Assembly (NCBI RefSeq): GCF_027172205.1
Contig: NC_070607.1
Location: 34,928,069-34,992,068, forward strand
Source: Podarcis raffonei
Taxonomy: Eukaryota > Chordata > Lepidosauria > Squamata > Lacertidae
Length of the DNA stretch: 64,000 nucleotides
Reading direction: 5' to 3'
The position numbers and the translations under genes are program-made. The notes under the pieces are model-generated. The model saw only the letters and a program-made list of their open reading frames with translations. It made no database searches and had not been told where the DNA came from. This document shows positions 25,454 to 38,500 of the stretch, piece by piece; position 1 is the stretch's first letter; each line of letters begins with the position of its first letter.

Positions 25454-25530
25454 TTAACTGTGACTTATCGGCAGTTGTGTCATTGAATGGGGTAGCAAAG
25501 GCTGGAGTCCAAGAGCAGAAGGTGAATGAG
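25454..25530 (-). CDS. LHX8: LHX8 terminal coding exon 9
   Basis: The join codon gives Ala360, then [20 protein letters not shown] and ISHS followed by TAA (25454-25456). Acceptor TTTTTGTAG ends at 25531. The [15 protein letters not shown] block is diagnostic of the LHX8 C-terminus. Only 24 whole codons, too short to stand out as an open frame. Confidence 0.93.
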
Positions 25531-28500
25531 CTACAAAAATAGAAAGATTTGCTGGTCAGCCTAACTAGAAGTATAAAAAAATATTACTTGTGAGTACAAA
25601 CCCAACTGCACTGATATGGCTGGGATACCAGCAAGCAGCACCCATTTCACCAGCTGGTACTAGCGCTCATTTCTAGAATGACAGTGCCCCCCCCCATGTC
25701 TTTATACCCTGGGCAGTGCCTGTTTCCAGATGAACTCTTTTATACATACAACTTTGCAGTTTGTGAGGAAGGTATCTTATTACAAAAATGCCTAATCCCA
25801 CTGAATACAGTTCAAAACTATGCATAAAATGGGCCCATTGCAGCAAAACGACAACAAAATTGTGTGGTATCTTAAAGAGCCACAAATTTCATTATGGCAC
25901 AAGCTATTGTGAACTACAATACTTTTCAGATGCATCTGCAGCTCCCTAAAGCTTATGGCTCACTAAAGATTTCATAGCATTTAAGATGTCACGAGGCTTG
26001 CTTTATTATAATATGAAGCCCTTTACAATAAAGCCTTATTTGAAAGATGAAAGCTATTTAAACTCTGTCTAATTAGGCTTTCTTCCTTTCGATTTAAGGA
26101 AAAGTTTCTAGCTTGACATAAACCTTTTGTGTATGCAGGATAACAGAATTGTGGTGAACTTTAAGTGCTATATAAAGAGTATTTTCCCCCCATAAAGTTT
26201 TGAATACAGCATTCCCGTACAGAAGTCCATAAGAACATGCATTAAAAAAAAGAAAGAATTGTGAACATTTTTAAATGTAAAAAGGTGAGCATGAAAATGT
26301 AATTTGGGGAGGAAAGATCTGTGGGTCATTATTCAGAGATCCTCTGCTACAATAAAGAGCCCGAGATATTGTCAGTTTCAAAGGCATGGTCAAAAAAAAA
26401 AAAAGCCATAACACGCAAAAGGCCTAAGCTTATGCAAGGCTATCACTTATTTCCCCAAACTAGGGACCAGAACTTGCCAAACAAAACAAAAAAGGTATGG
26501 TGTACCTCTGCACACACGGAAGCAAAACCAACAGCTTTGACATCCCGACTTATGGGCTATATGCTATCATGAGCACAGAGAATACATGGAGAGTTTTTGC
26601 TTGCTTTCCAAGCAAAATATTTTTTATCAACCTCTCTCTGCAGCAGAGTACTAGGGACAACAACCTGAAAAGCTAGAATGTATTTGTCATCTAACAAATT
26701 TCTATCCTGCCTTTTAGAAAAAGTCTCACAAGGTGGCAAACAATATAAACAATAAAATTTACAAAATATTCCAATCAAACACAGAAAAACAGTACAAGAA
26801 TTTCCCAAGAATACCAGACACAAGAATGAGTATGTCTTTTTTTTGGGCTGCCTGTGGGTTGCATGGTGCCCAACCCTGAGCAAAAGGGTGCATTTCACAT
26901 TTTCTTCTCTCAAGTCTATGAAGTAATTATCGCATGCTACTGTACCTACCATCCATGAAATTATGCAGAGCATTTAGCATTGTCGCATCCTGGGGTACAT
27001 AGGCCGAGTAGCCCATTTCTTCTAACATTGGTGGAGAAAGCCTGGAAGGCTGGACTGTTGTAATAGGAGTAGACGAAGAGTGATTGGGGCTAACGTGTTT
27101 CTTGTGGCGTGCTCTGCAGTTTTGAAACCACACCTAGGCACAAAATGGAAAGACACAAAAAGATGCACATCGTATTCGTTATCTGGCATTTAACTACATC
27201 AAAGAAACAAAGTATTTAAAACCATTGAGGGCCTCTTCCATATAAATGCCAGTGCAACTTTTTCCCTGTGTGTGCTCTTTACTGAGGCCAGGTAGACCCA
27301 AATTAAAAATAAGATACATCGAACTTTAGTACAACCAACAAGTTGGGGGAGCTTCTAACATGGGCTCCTGGTGTCAGTGTTCACCACGGGTCACTAATCA
27401 CTCACATTGCTGCTGGCACATGCAAGACAACCCTAAATTATGTTCCTTCAGCAATGTGAAAGTATGTGATGGAAGACATTAGATGTGCATTTTCTTCCTA
27501 AAGAAACAACAAAACAAAAAAACAAAATCAATGCTTCAGGACTGCTGTAAAAGACATCACACAAGGTCTACTCTAGCTAAGGAATACTGATCAATAGAAA
27601 AACTGTTCTTTGGAGCTTTATGCTGCTGAGAAGCTCTGCTCACAGTACTTGTGAAGTAACTGCAGTACAGTTACCTGTATCACACGCCTGCTCAAGCCTG
27701 TTCTTTCTGCCAGTTTTTGGAGTGTTTGTGCATCTGGATTGTTGTCCTGAGCAAACTGTGCTTGCATTACCTGGAAAATGCAAGAAGTATTTTTTTATTT
27801 TTAAACTGTAATTTTTTTTTAATGTACTAGCCAGACTGCATAAGTAAACAAGATGCAGTCATATAGCTCCAACCTCCAACAGCAGTTTTGAGGAGTGCAT
27901 TGTCCACATAAAAGACTTCTAAACCACATCAAGGCAGGCTAAGCTAACCCAATGACCAGATTAGCTCCAGCACTAGAATACAACATTACGTGAAAGAAAG
28001 AAAAAAATCAAAGCAAGATTCCAGCTCATTTGTTACTGAGAGCTGGTTTCATGTGACGACATCATCATTATTCAATCAGATCATATCCATTTTATGTGAC
28101 ACTTGTATTACAAAAATGCACCTTCATGTGGCAAGAACTAGTTGTTGCCCTATCAGGGCCTCCTTTACAAAATGTTTGCAAATATGAACAATGTTAGTAT
28201 GAAACAGAACATGGAAGAAATTAGAAATGGCTATACTAATTTTTGCAAAGGCAAGGCGCATTAAGGCACATTCATAGCACATATACACCACAGGGCATGG
28301 TTAAACGTAACCTCCTGGTGAAGTTACCATGCCCAAAAGTGTACTGTGTGAATCCTACTGTGAAATGATTTTTGAAAATTAGCTTTTACTCTTCCCTACT
28401 TCTTTCAGGAGCTTATTCAAGTTGAAAGTGGATTTTTTGATTAGTGTATATTATTGTTAATTTGATCTCTAGTTCTGCACTGATAGTTCAGGAACGCACA

Positions 28501-31500
28501 GACAAACTATAGTATGCCATAAGCCTTTTCTGATGAACATTATAAAAGAGATAAAGGGCCATTACTTTACATTTTTTGAATGAAAACCTCATGGCCATTT
28601 TGGTATGGAAGGATTGAAGTTTAATTGAGTCAAGATACTTCTACACCTAGCTGTAAACTACTGGAGTTACTGATGGCTGGGTAGACAAGTCAACTGAATA
28701 TTCAGTTGTTGATATCAGTACCCCAAAGTTATGACTTATATAAATTGTAACTGGACTTCCCCTTCCTTTCTAGATGCAACACAATGGGCTGAACCCAGAG
28801 CTACATGAGTGAATTTTCATGCATAAAATATTCCTACTCCTATAAAGGGCAAGGAAATGAGATTCTTGTCAATTCCATTAACCACTGCAGTCCTTTGAGG
28901 AAATTGCCAAATAATAACTCCAAATTAAAAAGTATTACATGTGTTTAAGGCAATTAAATGTTTGCTACCTAAATATTATTTGGTATTTTTAGATGTGGAA
29001 AAAAAGAGGTGCTGTTTACAACTTTAAAAGTAGAAGACCTAAACCATGGGTAGGCAAACTAAGGCCAGGGGGCCAGATCTGGCCCGTGGGCGGTCCTGGA
29101 ATCAGCATGTTTTTACATGAGTAGAATGTGTCCTTTTATTTAAAATGCATCTCTGGGTTATTTGTGGGGCATAGGAATTCATTCTCCCCCCCCCCAATAT
29201 AGTCCAGCCCCCCACAAGGTCTGAGGAACAGTGGACCGGCCCCCTGCTGAAAAAGTTTGCTGACCCCTGAACTAGACTCAGTGCATAAATAGTCCTATGG
29301 CTCAGATCAAAACACCTGTTTATGCACACGCAAGTGCTTTCCTGAATCTGCTGAAGCGAACCTATGTTGTATCGCCTGAGCAAAACTTCAAATACTGCGT
29401 GTCTGAAGCTCCTGTGGTATTATTTAACAGATGCTGGTAGAGGTGAGGAAAAGCTGTTTTGAGGGCTAAAAGCTCTGCTGTACATATGGAGTTTCCTGTG
29501 TATCCATTGCACTACCTGTTGCAACATTAAGGCTGCTGTCTTATGCCTGTTTACATGTCAGTAAGCCTCACAGAACTCAGTGGGCTTACATCTAAGTGGA
29601 CATGTCTAGGACTATATGGAAGGCAATTTTAACATTCTGAACAGACAGGCCATTGCTTCTCACCTAAAAACTTAAACAGCCACTTTTATATACACATAAT
29701 AATGTGGATGTTAGGATCCAAAATTAGGTTATTTCCCACATATGTAAGTAATACCAGAAATACCAGTACACCAGAAATAAATATTTTGAATAGGAACTGA
29801 AAACTTTTATGCCAGCAAACTTTAGATTAATTTCCCCCTTTTTCTGTTCAATTTTTGCTTTCTAATTGTTTTTTATCAATAGAAATGTACCTAATCCTGT
29901 TTTATTAGACTGCTTTTAATTTTAAGAGATTGTAAAGCAATGTGGAAGTTGGCATTTTGCCTTAAAAGGGGCAACTTAAGATTCAATGCGCATAGGATTT
30001 ATTTATGCTTATATGGCAGCAAAGGTACTAAGCTACTGAACAAGAATGAATTATAAAGCAGAAAGTGGAAATAGGCAGGTGCTAGAGTGGTTGTGATAAG
30101 GAACTGCAAGTTTATCTACCACAGAATAAAAGTAGTTAACGGAACTCAGGGGTAGCATAGGAGAATCCCCCCCCCCCCGGAGCACAAAGACATCAGTTTT
30201 GCAAAGTTCATACTGACCCCACCATTGCTAAGCTTCAGCCTCTGCTTATCTGAACTTGACAGTGATGCCTGTGCTGAAGAGCCATGGTTTTGATTGCCAC
30301 TTGGGTTTGGCAGCTATGGTGAAATGCAAGACACTGAAAATATCTGTTTCCTGTAAAGTTATATTCTGCACATTTTCTAGGACTTCTCTTCATGTTACAC
30401 AGAACTGAAACTATTTAGTCTCCTATTATAATTATGTGTAGTGATGGAAATGTCTGGTTTAATGAATTTCATCAAGTAGTCAAAACAGATCAGCATTTAC
30501 ATTTCCACTTTACAGAATTACCAGCTGCCTTCTGGGAAACAGAAACGCTGAAGAGTAACTATTTCACATGGAACAACAGCTAACACTTGCAAGAATATTC
30601 CAGAAACATGCTGTGCCTTTGACACCAGGAGAAATATCTGCAGTGGAGAGAATTTCTTCATAACCAGCTATATTTAATATAATTATTAAGTGATGCAGAG
30701 CATAAAGTCATTATCTTCCCCCCTCCCACCCCACCCCAACAACCCACAGCTGTATTTCATTAGAGGCATTGTACCATGCCAGGGCTCTACCTGAAGCTGA
30801 TCTGCTGTGAAACTGGTCCGCGCCCTTTTTGCTGGTTTTGGGTGATTAATGTCTTGTTCTGTTAGCAATGCACCTTCCATACTGATACCATTACCTGAAA
30901 TTAAAAAGAAGACAAAGTCGAAGTTTTGACAGTACCAACACCAGTCATTAGTTACAGACGTTATGCTAAAATAGACTTCTTGTATTAAGGATATACTTGA
31001 ATATGGAATTATCAATTTTTCATTATTTTGCAACTCTACATAATTATCTTGAGTTTGTACCAGATTTGGTATTCGATTTTTTAAGCATGTTTCAGATCAG
31101 GGTCCTGGCTGCAAGCGCAGGCCTTCATTTTTATTTTGGGCGGGGGAGAGGTGTAGGAAGAGAGTCCATGAACCACCAAACAGGAATATGACATGGCCTT
31201 GATTAAAAACCAGTTTTATTCTGAATCGAGTAGAGAGAAAGAATGCTAAATGCTATGGACATAAAAAAAAATCAAGCTCCTTATAGTTCTTGTCAAGGGC
31301 TAAATTCAGATCATTTAAACTACAATCCAAATCCCAAGTGGGGAGCAGTAGAGCTTAAAAGGAGAAGCAGAGTCACCGGCAAAGCCTTGCCATTCACACT
31401 GGCTGGTGTGGAATGGGAAGAGGGAGCATGAAAGTTGCTATGGCAGAGCTGGTGCATCAATTGAGCCATCATGTGATGGTAGTGGAGTTGGCTCAGGGTC

Positions 31501-34128
31501 CAGCAGATCCAGGGTGAACCCAGCCCTTCCCCAACCCAGTAACACTCCATTATGGAGCTCTCCACAGTCTGCCACCAACAGAGATCTTGCTGCTGGCCCC
31601 TTCCTCCAACTAGCACATTGAGTGGGAGGGATGGTTCTGAGGAGAGTATGGGAAAATGATAGACAATCCAACTCCCACCCCCAAAACCGGTCACAAAGGG
31701 GGTTTGAGTTACAGTGTAACTCTATCCGCCCAATGAGAAATGTTTACTACACCACTTCTTCGCAACTGTGGATCAAATGGAACTACATTGCTTGGGAAGG
31801 ACAAACATGTACAGTGGTACCTCTGGTTACGTACTTAATTCGTTCCGGAGGTCCGTTCTTAACCTGAAACTGTTCTTAACCTGAAGCACCACTTTAGCTA
31901 ATGGGGCCTCCTCCTGCTGCCGCGCTGCCACTGCACAATTTCTGTTTTCATCCTGAAGCAAAGTTCTTAACCCGAGGTAATATTTCTGGGTTAGTGGAGT
32001 CTGTAACCTGAAGCATATTTAACCTGAAGCGTATGTAACCCGAGGTACCACTGTAATGGACTTGGGATACCATGCTTTGAAAAATCTGCAAACTTCAGGA
32101 GCAACAGTGGTGCCTCCCCTTTTTTTAATGAAGTGCAAACATAGCACCACTAGCATCCACCTACAAGCAATTATGGCAATCTGAAGTGGCCTGTGTGGCA
32201 TGGAGAATTTTACTTTGCCAATGCCACAGATTAAAAACACTGGAGGAAAGCAGAGGAGAGGTAAAATGCTCCTTAGAACAAGAGTGAAAACTACAGGTGA
32301 CCAACTCCTCATGCAATTGCATGCATGCTACATTTATACATTAGTTACAGAGAAAATGATCAAGTTAATCTGGTTTCCAGAACCTACTGGGGTGTGTGTG
32401 TGTTTTTCCCTCCACATGAAACAAACAAACAAAAAAAGGAATACAGCCTAGGGACCTAACATCAAGAAGGAGAGTTACCATTTTCAACTTCTCGTTTCAG
32501 ATTATCCAACATGCAGTCATAATGTACCCTACAGAGGACTTTCTCTTCCACCAAAGCAAACTCCTCCCCTGTGGAAAGCTGCCTTTTGCAGGAGAAGCAG
32601 GCAAAGCATGCCAGGTGATACACATTTCCCTTAGCTCTTCGGACCCAGTCAGTGGAATGGATATGCCTGCCGCAGCGAGAACAACGAGTTCCATACCGTC
32701 TGTAACAAAAGAAGGGAAGAGAAAATAGCAGCCATTCATCATACAACTGCCACTCAAGTTCGATTATAAAGCTACATTACGGGTATTATGAAGTTCATCA
32801 TAAATGCTACTAGTCTCATTGAAAGCTGGGATTTGCTTAAGTTCTACTCAACTGCTTCAGAAAAAAAGGAGGATTGCCTGACTTTGCAATTAATGTTTGA
32901 ACTTTTGAGATGACGTTCCCTTATGTATTCTTGTGGGAATAGAGATCTCATAAGGACAAGTCATACCGCTTTGAGGCAAGTCAGCCCAGGAGCCCTGTTA
33001 TGTCATACACATGGTGTTACGCGAGATTATATCTTGATGCAGCAGGGGTATCTTTTTAAAAAATTGTGTTTAATACTTGCTATCCAAGTCAGAAAGGTGT
33101 TGAGTCAGGCAGTACCCTACACCTTTTTATTCTATAGCTTTCTTTTAAAAAGGTATAGGATATTCCTCCTTACTCCATACATATATTACCACTCTGTGTC
33201 CAGGAGATGATAATTTATTACCATTAAGAAAAATAGGAGGGCAACTAATGTTTAATACACAAAACTTTGTGCAATAAAAAGCCCAGCACAAAAGCAGCAA
33301 TGAAACTACAAAATAAGTGCATCATAACTCAGCAGGAACAGTCCATATAGCTAGGCAACACCATGGAAAGTTTTTTCAGCAGTCGGCTTAGACAAGTAAC
33401 CAAAAGAATGTGATATTCTTGTGAGGTGGATAGATACCTCTGGGCTAAGTTCTAAGAGTCAGTGGAACCATCAAGGCCTACTTTGCTCCATCAAACTATG
33501 AAAAAAAAAACAACAGAGGGAAGCCATAGTAGCGTTTCCCCTCTTTAGCTCAGGCAATGGAGGGAAATATGCAGAGAACAGCTGCTCTTTCAGGTACAAA
33601 GAGCCTAGGCCAGAGGTCGGCAATGTGCGGCCCACACTGGCTGTTTAACTGGCCCACAAGCCACCCCAGAACTGAGCTGCCCGCTTGGCGAGTCCTGGAG
33701 CACTGTGCTAAACCAGCGCAGCGCGGTGTGGGGACTCACTTCTGCAGCACCGGAAATCATGTCTGCGCACACGCAGATGCCGGAAATCGCAGGTGAGAAT
33801 CCAGCCCAGGCAAGGTAAACCGACCCCTGGCCTAGGCCATTTAGGGCATTAAAGAGGTAAAAAGCGGGGGGGATGGGACGTTTGCAATACAGGCTGCATT
33901 CACATGGGGGTTCATTCCATTTTAATGACTATTAAGTTCCATATTATATTTGCATTTTCACACATAAGCCACTTTTGGAACTATGGTGGAAAATAGTGCA
34001 AGCTTTGTGCTCATTTCTGCGTTATTGGCTTTTGGGGGCAGGAGGACGATCTGTTTATAAAAAAAACATGGAAATGAGGACACTATACTCCACTTTAGTT
34101 CCAGTTGTGTGAAAGCTAAATAAATAGC

Positions 34129-34177
<49 letters not shown>

Positions 34178-35538
34178 TATTTATACCCTGCCCATCCTGC
34201 TGCATTTCCCCAGCCACTCTGGGCGGCTCCCAAGAGATTAAAAACAGAATAAAATATCAAACATTAAAAGCTTCCCTAAACAGGGCTGCTTTCAGATAAA
34301 AGTCAGATAGTTGTTTATTTCCTTGACAGGGCATTCCACAGGGTGGGCACCACCCCTGAGAAGGCCCTCAAATGTAATTTGGAAATTACCGTATTTTTCG
34401 CCCTACAGGACACACTTTTTCCCCTCCAAAAATGAAGGGGAAATGTGTGTGTGTCCTATGGGGCGAATGCAGGCTTTCGCTGAAGCCTGGAGAGCAAGAG
34501 GGGTCGGTGCGCACCGACCCCTCTCGCTCTCCAGGCTTCAGGAAGCTATCCGCAAGCCTTGGGAGCCCGCGGGAGTTCCTGCCGGGCTCCCTAGGCTTGC
34601 GGATAGCAGCCTGTTTTGGGGGCTGGGGTCGGGGGAAGCTCGGGCTTCCCCCGTCCCAGCCCCGCGCCTGGGGGGAAATAATTCCCCCCCAAAAAAAAAA
34701 CTAGGTGCACCCTATAGGGCGAAAAATATGGTAACAGTTAGGTGAATGTTGTGAAAGCAGATAGCAGAATTCTGCACCAAATGAATGCCCAAGTAGAGTG
34801 CATTGCAGTAATCCAAATGAATTGTTACTAAAGCATTATAATGGCAAGAGTCTGACTAGAGCCATTTTACTACAATATTTTTCTGCTGTTTAGACACTAT
34901 TCCCCTCCATCGTTGGCACTGAAACAGAAGGACAAATGAGCTGAGAATGGGAAGATGTTGAGAATTAATTCTATTACTCTCACCAGTGTACAAAACAATG
35001 TCAAAAAATCAATGCAAGTGAGCACTTGGTGTATTTCTGAAGAGCACCTCACAGTTTCACATCTGTAGACTTCATGGATCTGATAGTCAGTTTTAAAAAC
35101 TGTTTCCAAGTTCTTTCTCCTGACTTTTCAACAGACATATTAGGTGTTATTCAGGATGAAAGGCCAGGTACTTTTATTACAGTCAGAAACCCCAAGCACT
35201 TTAGATAACAAAGGGTGAGTTTCTCCTTACACCTTCAATGGCAGTAGCTTACTCTACCAGCAAAGTATTTCCATGTTTTATCTTGGTCTGCAAAGAAGAA
35301 ACGGGAGTAGTTTACTCCCCAAAGTGTTGGCATGCAACAGAAATACTTTCCTTCTGGAGGAAACAATTGCAGTTTGCGAGAGTAGATGGAAACAGGAAGA
35401 TGGCAGTAGGGCTTAATCGAAAACATTTTTTGAAGTTATAATATTGAGATTGATTTCATCAGATTGCAAGTAATTCCAGATAACTACACTCTTCCAGCCA
35501 TGCTCTATCCCAGACCACCCCATGACGCTATCTATCTA

Positions 35539-35584
<46 letters not shown>

Positions 35585-38500
35585 ACAGATCTTCTGCAGC
35601 AATTCTTTGAGTCAGGATATATGCAAGTGACATTAAGCACTTTGTTAGCTCAATGGGAGAAATAGGCTACAATCCTTTAATTGAGTTCCATTTAAAAGTG
35701 AGTTCCATTTAAAATACATAGGATATGCATAAGATTCTGCTGTTAGATGGACTGCAAAATACTCAGCTTTGAGTATGGTCCAGCCTGTGGTCCGCTTGTT
35801 GTATACCTACTTTGAGTTATGCAATCCTTAAATTAAGAAGGGGAACTGTTCCTAAAAAGATTTATTTGGTTTCCCAATTTCTGGCATGAATGCTGCAGGT
35901 TTTGCTTGTTTTGTGAGGGCCATATTTTTTTCAGATTTTTTTAAATAACTAAAAATAAACATTTTTCAATTTAAAAAAATTAAGAGGACAAGAAGATGGA
36001 AAGGGAATGGTTCAAGAGCAGCTACCCAGAAAGTAGCCTAATAATGGCTACCAAATGACACTAAAGCAGGGATGGGGAACCTGTGTCCTTTTTGGGTATC
36101 GTTGGGCTCAACTTCCAACAGTTCTTGCCAGCTCAGCCAATAGTGTGTTTCAGTCATGAGCACTGCTGTGCAAATAAGCCCTCTTTGTACTAGGATGTGT
36201 CCATGCACATAAAACACAAAAATCCATGGGTCTACTGTCATAATCTTAGTATTTTGTAATTACAAGATACCACCTGCCCTATAAGACTAAAGAAGAGCGA
36301 TGGAGGGAGGCAAACAACATCAGGTCTGCTCCAGTTGACTGACCCCCTCCAATAGGGACAGTTTTACATTTCATAGTTTCATATTATAAACCACCTAGAA
36401 TGCTTTGACAGAAAGTTGATGCATACATGCAATAAACACATACGTAAATAAAGCATAGTATACCTGAAATAGTCTAGTTTGCAGAAAACATCTTTGTCTT
36501 TGATATAGCAGCTGGTGTGTCTTCCCAAAGAAGTCCTACATACACTGCAAGAGAGACACCGCACATGCCAGCACAAGTCATTTACCTATGAAAGGAGAAA
36601 GAAATTTTACATTCGGTAGCAGTGATTTAAGCAAACTATATAAACAGGGCTTGAAGAAATAAAGTTCACAGTAATACTTAGGACTCTCAAGTGTGAGAAT
36701 CCACAGATCTAAAAAGCAATCACAAATGGAATTTATAATACTACTACTAGTAGTAGTAATAATAGTAATAATTTTACACCCAAGAGGGGCACAATTCATC
36801 AAGAAGTTCTCCACTACAAGCCCTACTGACACAAATGAGTCATGCCAGAGCTCTGTTTAATGCAAGGAAGAAAAGCCACTTGTGGAAATCCAGAAACAGC
36901 TTCTCTCCCCAGGGGGACTGTGCATCTACAGTGACCGAACAGAACAGCACAAAAGCATCTTAAGAGAGAGCTGTTTTGTTCCTGGTATTCCCCAATTTTA
37001 TTCGAGGGGGTGGTTCTGTTGATTTTCCAGTCCTGCTCACACAATTCACCTGAATAAATAAGTTAGCAGCAATGGGTTATTTATTTTCATGCAAATGAGC
37101 AATAAGTATTCGTAAGTCAGCATGGGCATAAAGGACTTGAGGCAGAGGCCAAACATACAAATTCTGATTTAAATGTAAAGATGTGATTTTAAGGTACCTT
37201 TCAGAAGGAAACACACAAACTAGCTCCTGCTCTCAGGGTTTAATTTGCCTCTGGGAGAATTAAGACTGCAAGTGGCTGGAGTCTCACTGGTAATTTACCT
37301 TTGCTTACATAGCAAACAGATATACTGCAAAGTAATAAAACAAGCTTCTAAAAGGTAGAGAAGGGGCAAGTATTCTGGAGGGTGAAGCTCCCATAGGCCT
37401 CCTCCAACACCACCCCTGCTGGTCAGGCTATAACAAGGGTGACAGAATAAAAATATAAAGGTGTAGCCTTTACTTGAACAATTTTCAACGACATATCACA
37501 CGAAAATGAGCTAGCACAAACATGCCCCAAGTCAAAAGCTAGTCAAGACTTTGGACACAAGTTTATATTCAAGTTATTCAAGTTATTCTAGCCTTTAGAA
37601 TAAGTGTTTGTGTAAGGTTTAACAGAACATTATGGGAAGAGGGCAACATAGCACGGATGACTATGGAGCTGTTTAATCCAGAAAGGCAGTATTAGCTGAC
37701 ACCATATCACCTTGAACTGCACTTAAGGGGTGAAGTTGCCCTGCAGAGCTTACCATTTAAAGCATGAGAAAGTGAAACACTTATTCAGCTTCTTGCTTAT
37801 TATGAAACTTACCATGGATCATTCACAACCGTAGTGGAGGTTAGCTTGCTTGGCTACATTAAATGATGGAGTTGATGAATGATCCATGCTCTCAAACCAA
37901 ACAACCGATGTGCAATTGTTGTAGTTTATCACATAGCAAACTATATCCTAGCTGCATTTATTACTTGTGCTGACAAGGTAATAGACACAATCAGAGTGAA
38001 TTGTGTGAACAGACATGCTTTAATCCTCTGCTAGATCAGTGGCTCTCAAACTTTGCCCCATTGCTTTCTTCAACTCATCCCCAGTGCCCTCTATAGCCTA
38101 TCTTATAAAAAGCATTATTCAAAACAGTGGTTTGCACAACCCACCAAAGATGATAACACAGTAAAACTCAAAACAGTAGTAATTTTATATTTATTCTGAA
38201 AATATAAAAAATGAATTCATAAACTCTAAGCTTGTAATTTAAAGCATATATAGCAAACAATATTGCATGAACTTTTTTTATTGCATTATTAATAAAAACA
38301 AAAGGGTGAATGAAATCTATAGCCTAAAATATTTATATGTAGCTACTTACCAAACAAACACAAACTTTCACCTATCACAGATATACAGTAAGGGAATCAG
38401 TTACCTATTACCAATGATTGGGTACCTTGCAACAATTCAGAATTGCAAATAAAAACAAATGTGACCAAAGGAAATGGCTTTGAAAGTGATAAGAGCAATA

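Larger units (their letters stand above)
27771..30790 (-). other. LHX8 intron 6
   Basis: A 3.0-kb intron. It contains the hAT MITE at 29045 and a short palindromic repeat at 29531. The remainder is AT-rich and unremarkable, with a C-run near 30168. Confidence 0.8.
32700..36463 (-). other. LHX8 intron 4
   Basis: A 3.8-kb intron with the densest mobile-element load of the gene: hAT MITE 33611-33829, (AAT)n 34129-34175, LINE 34176-34380 split by a palindromic MITE 34386-34735, (CTAT)n 35527-35584 and a hAT MITE fragment at 36066. Confidence 0.85.
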
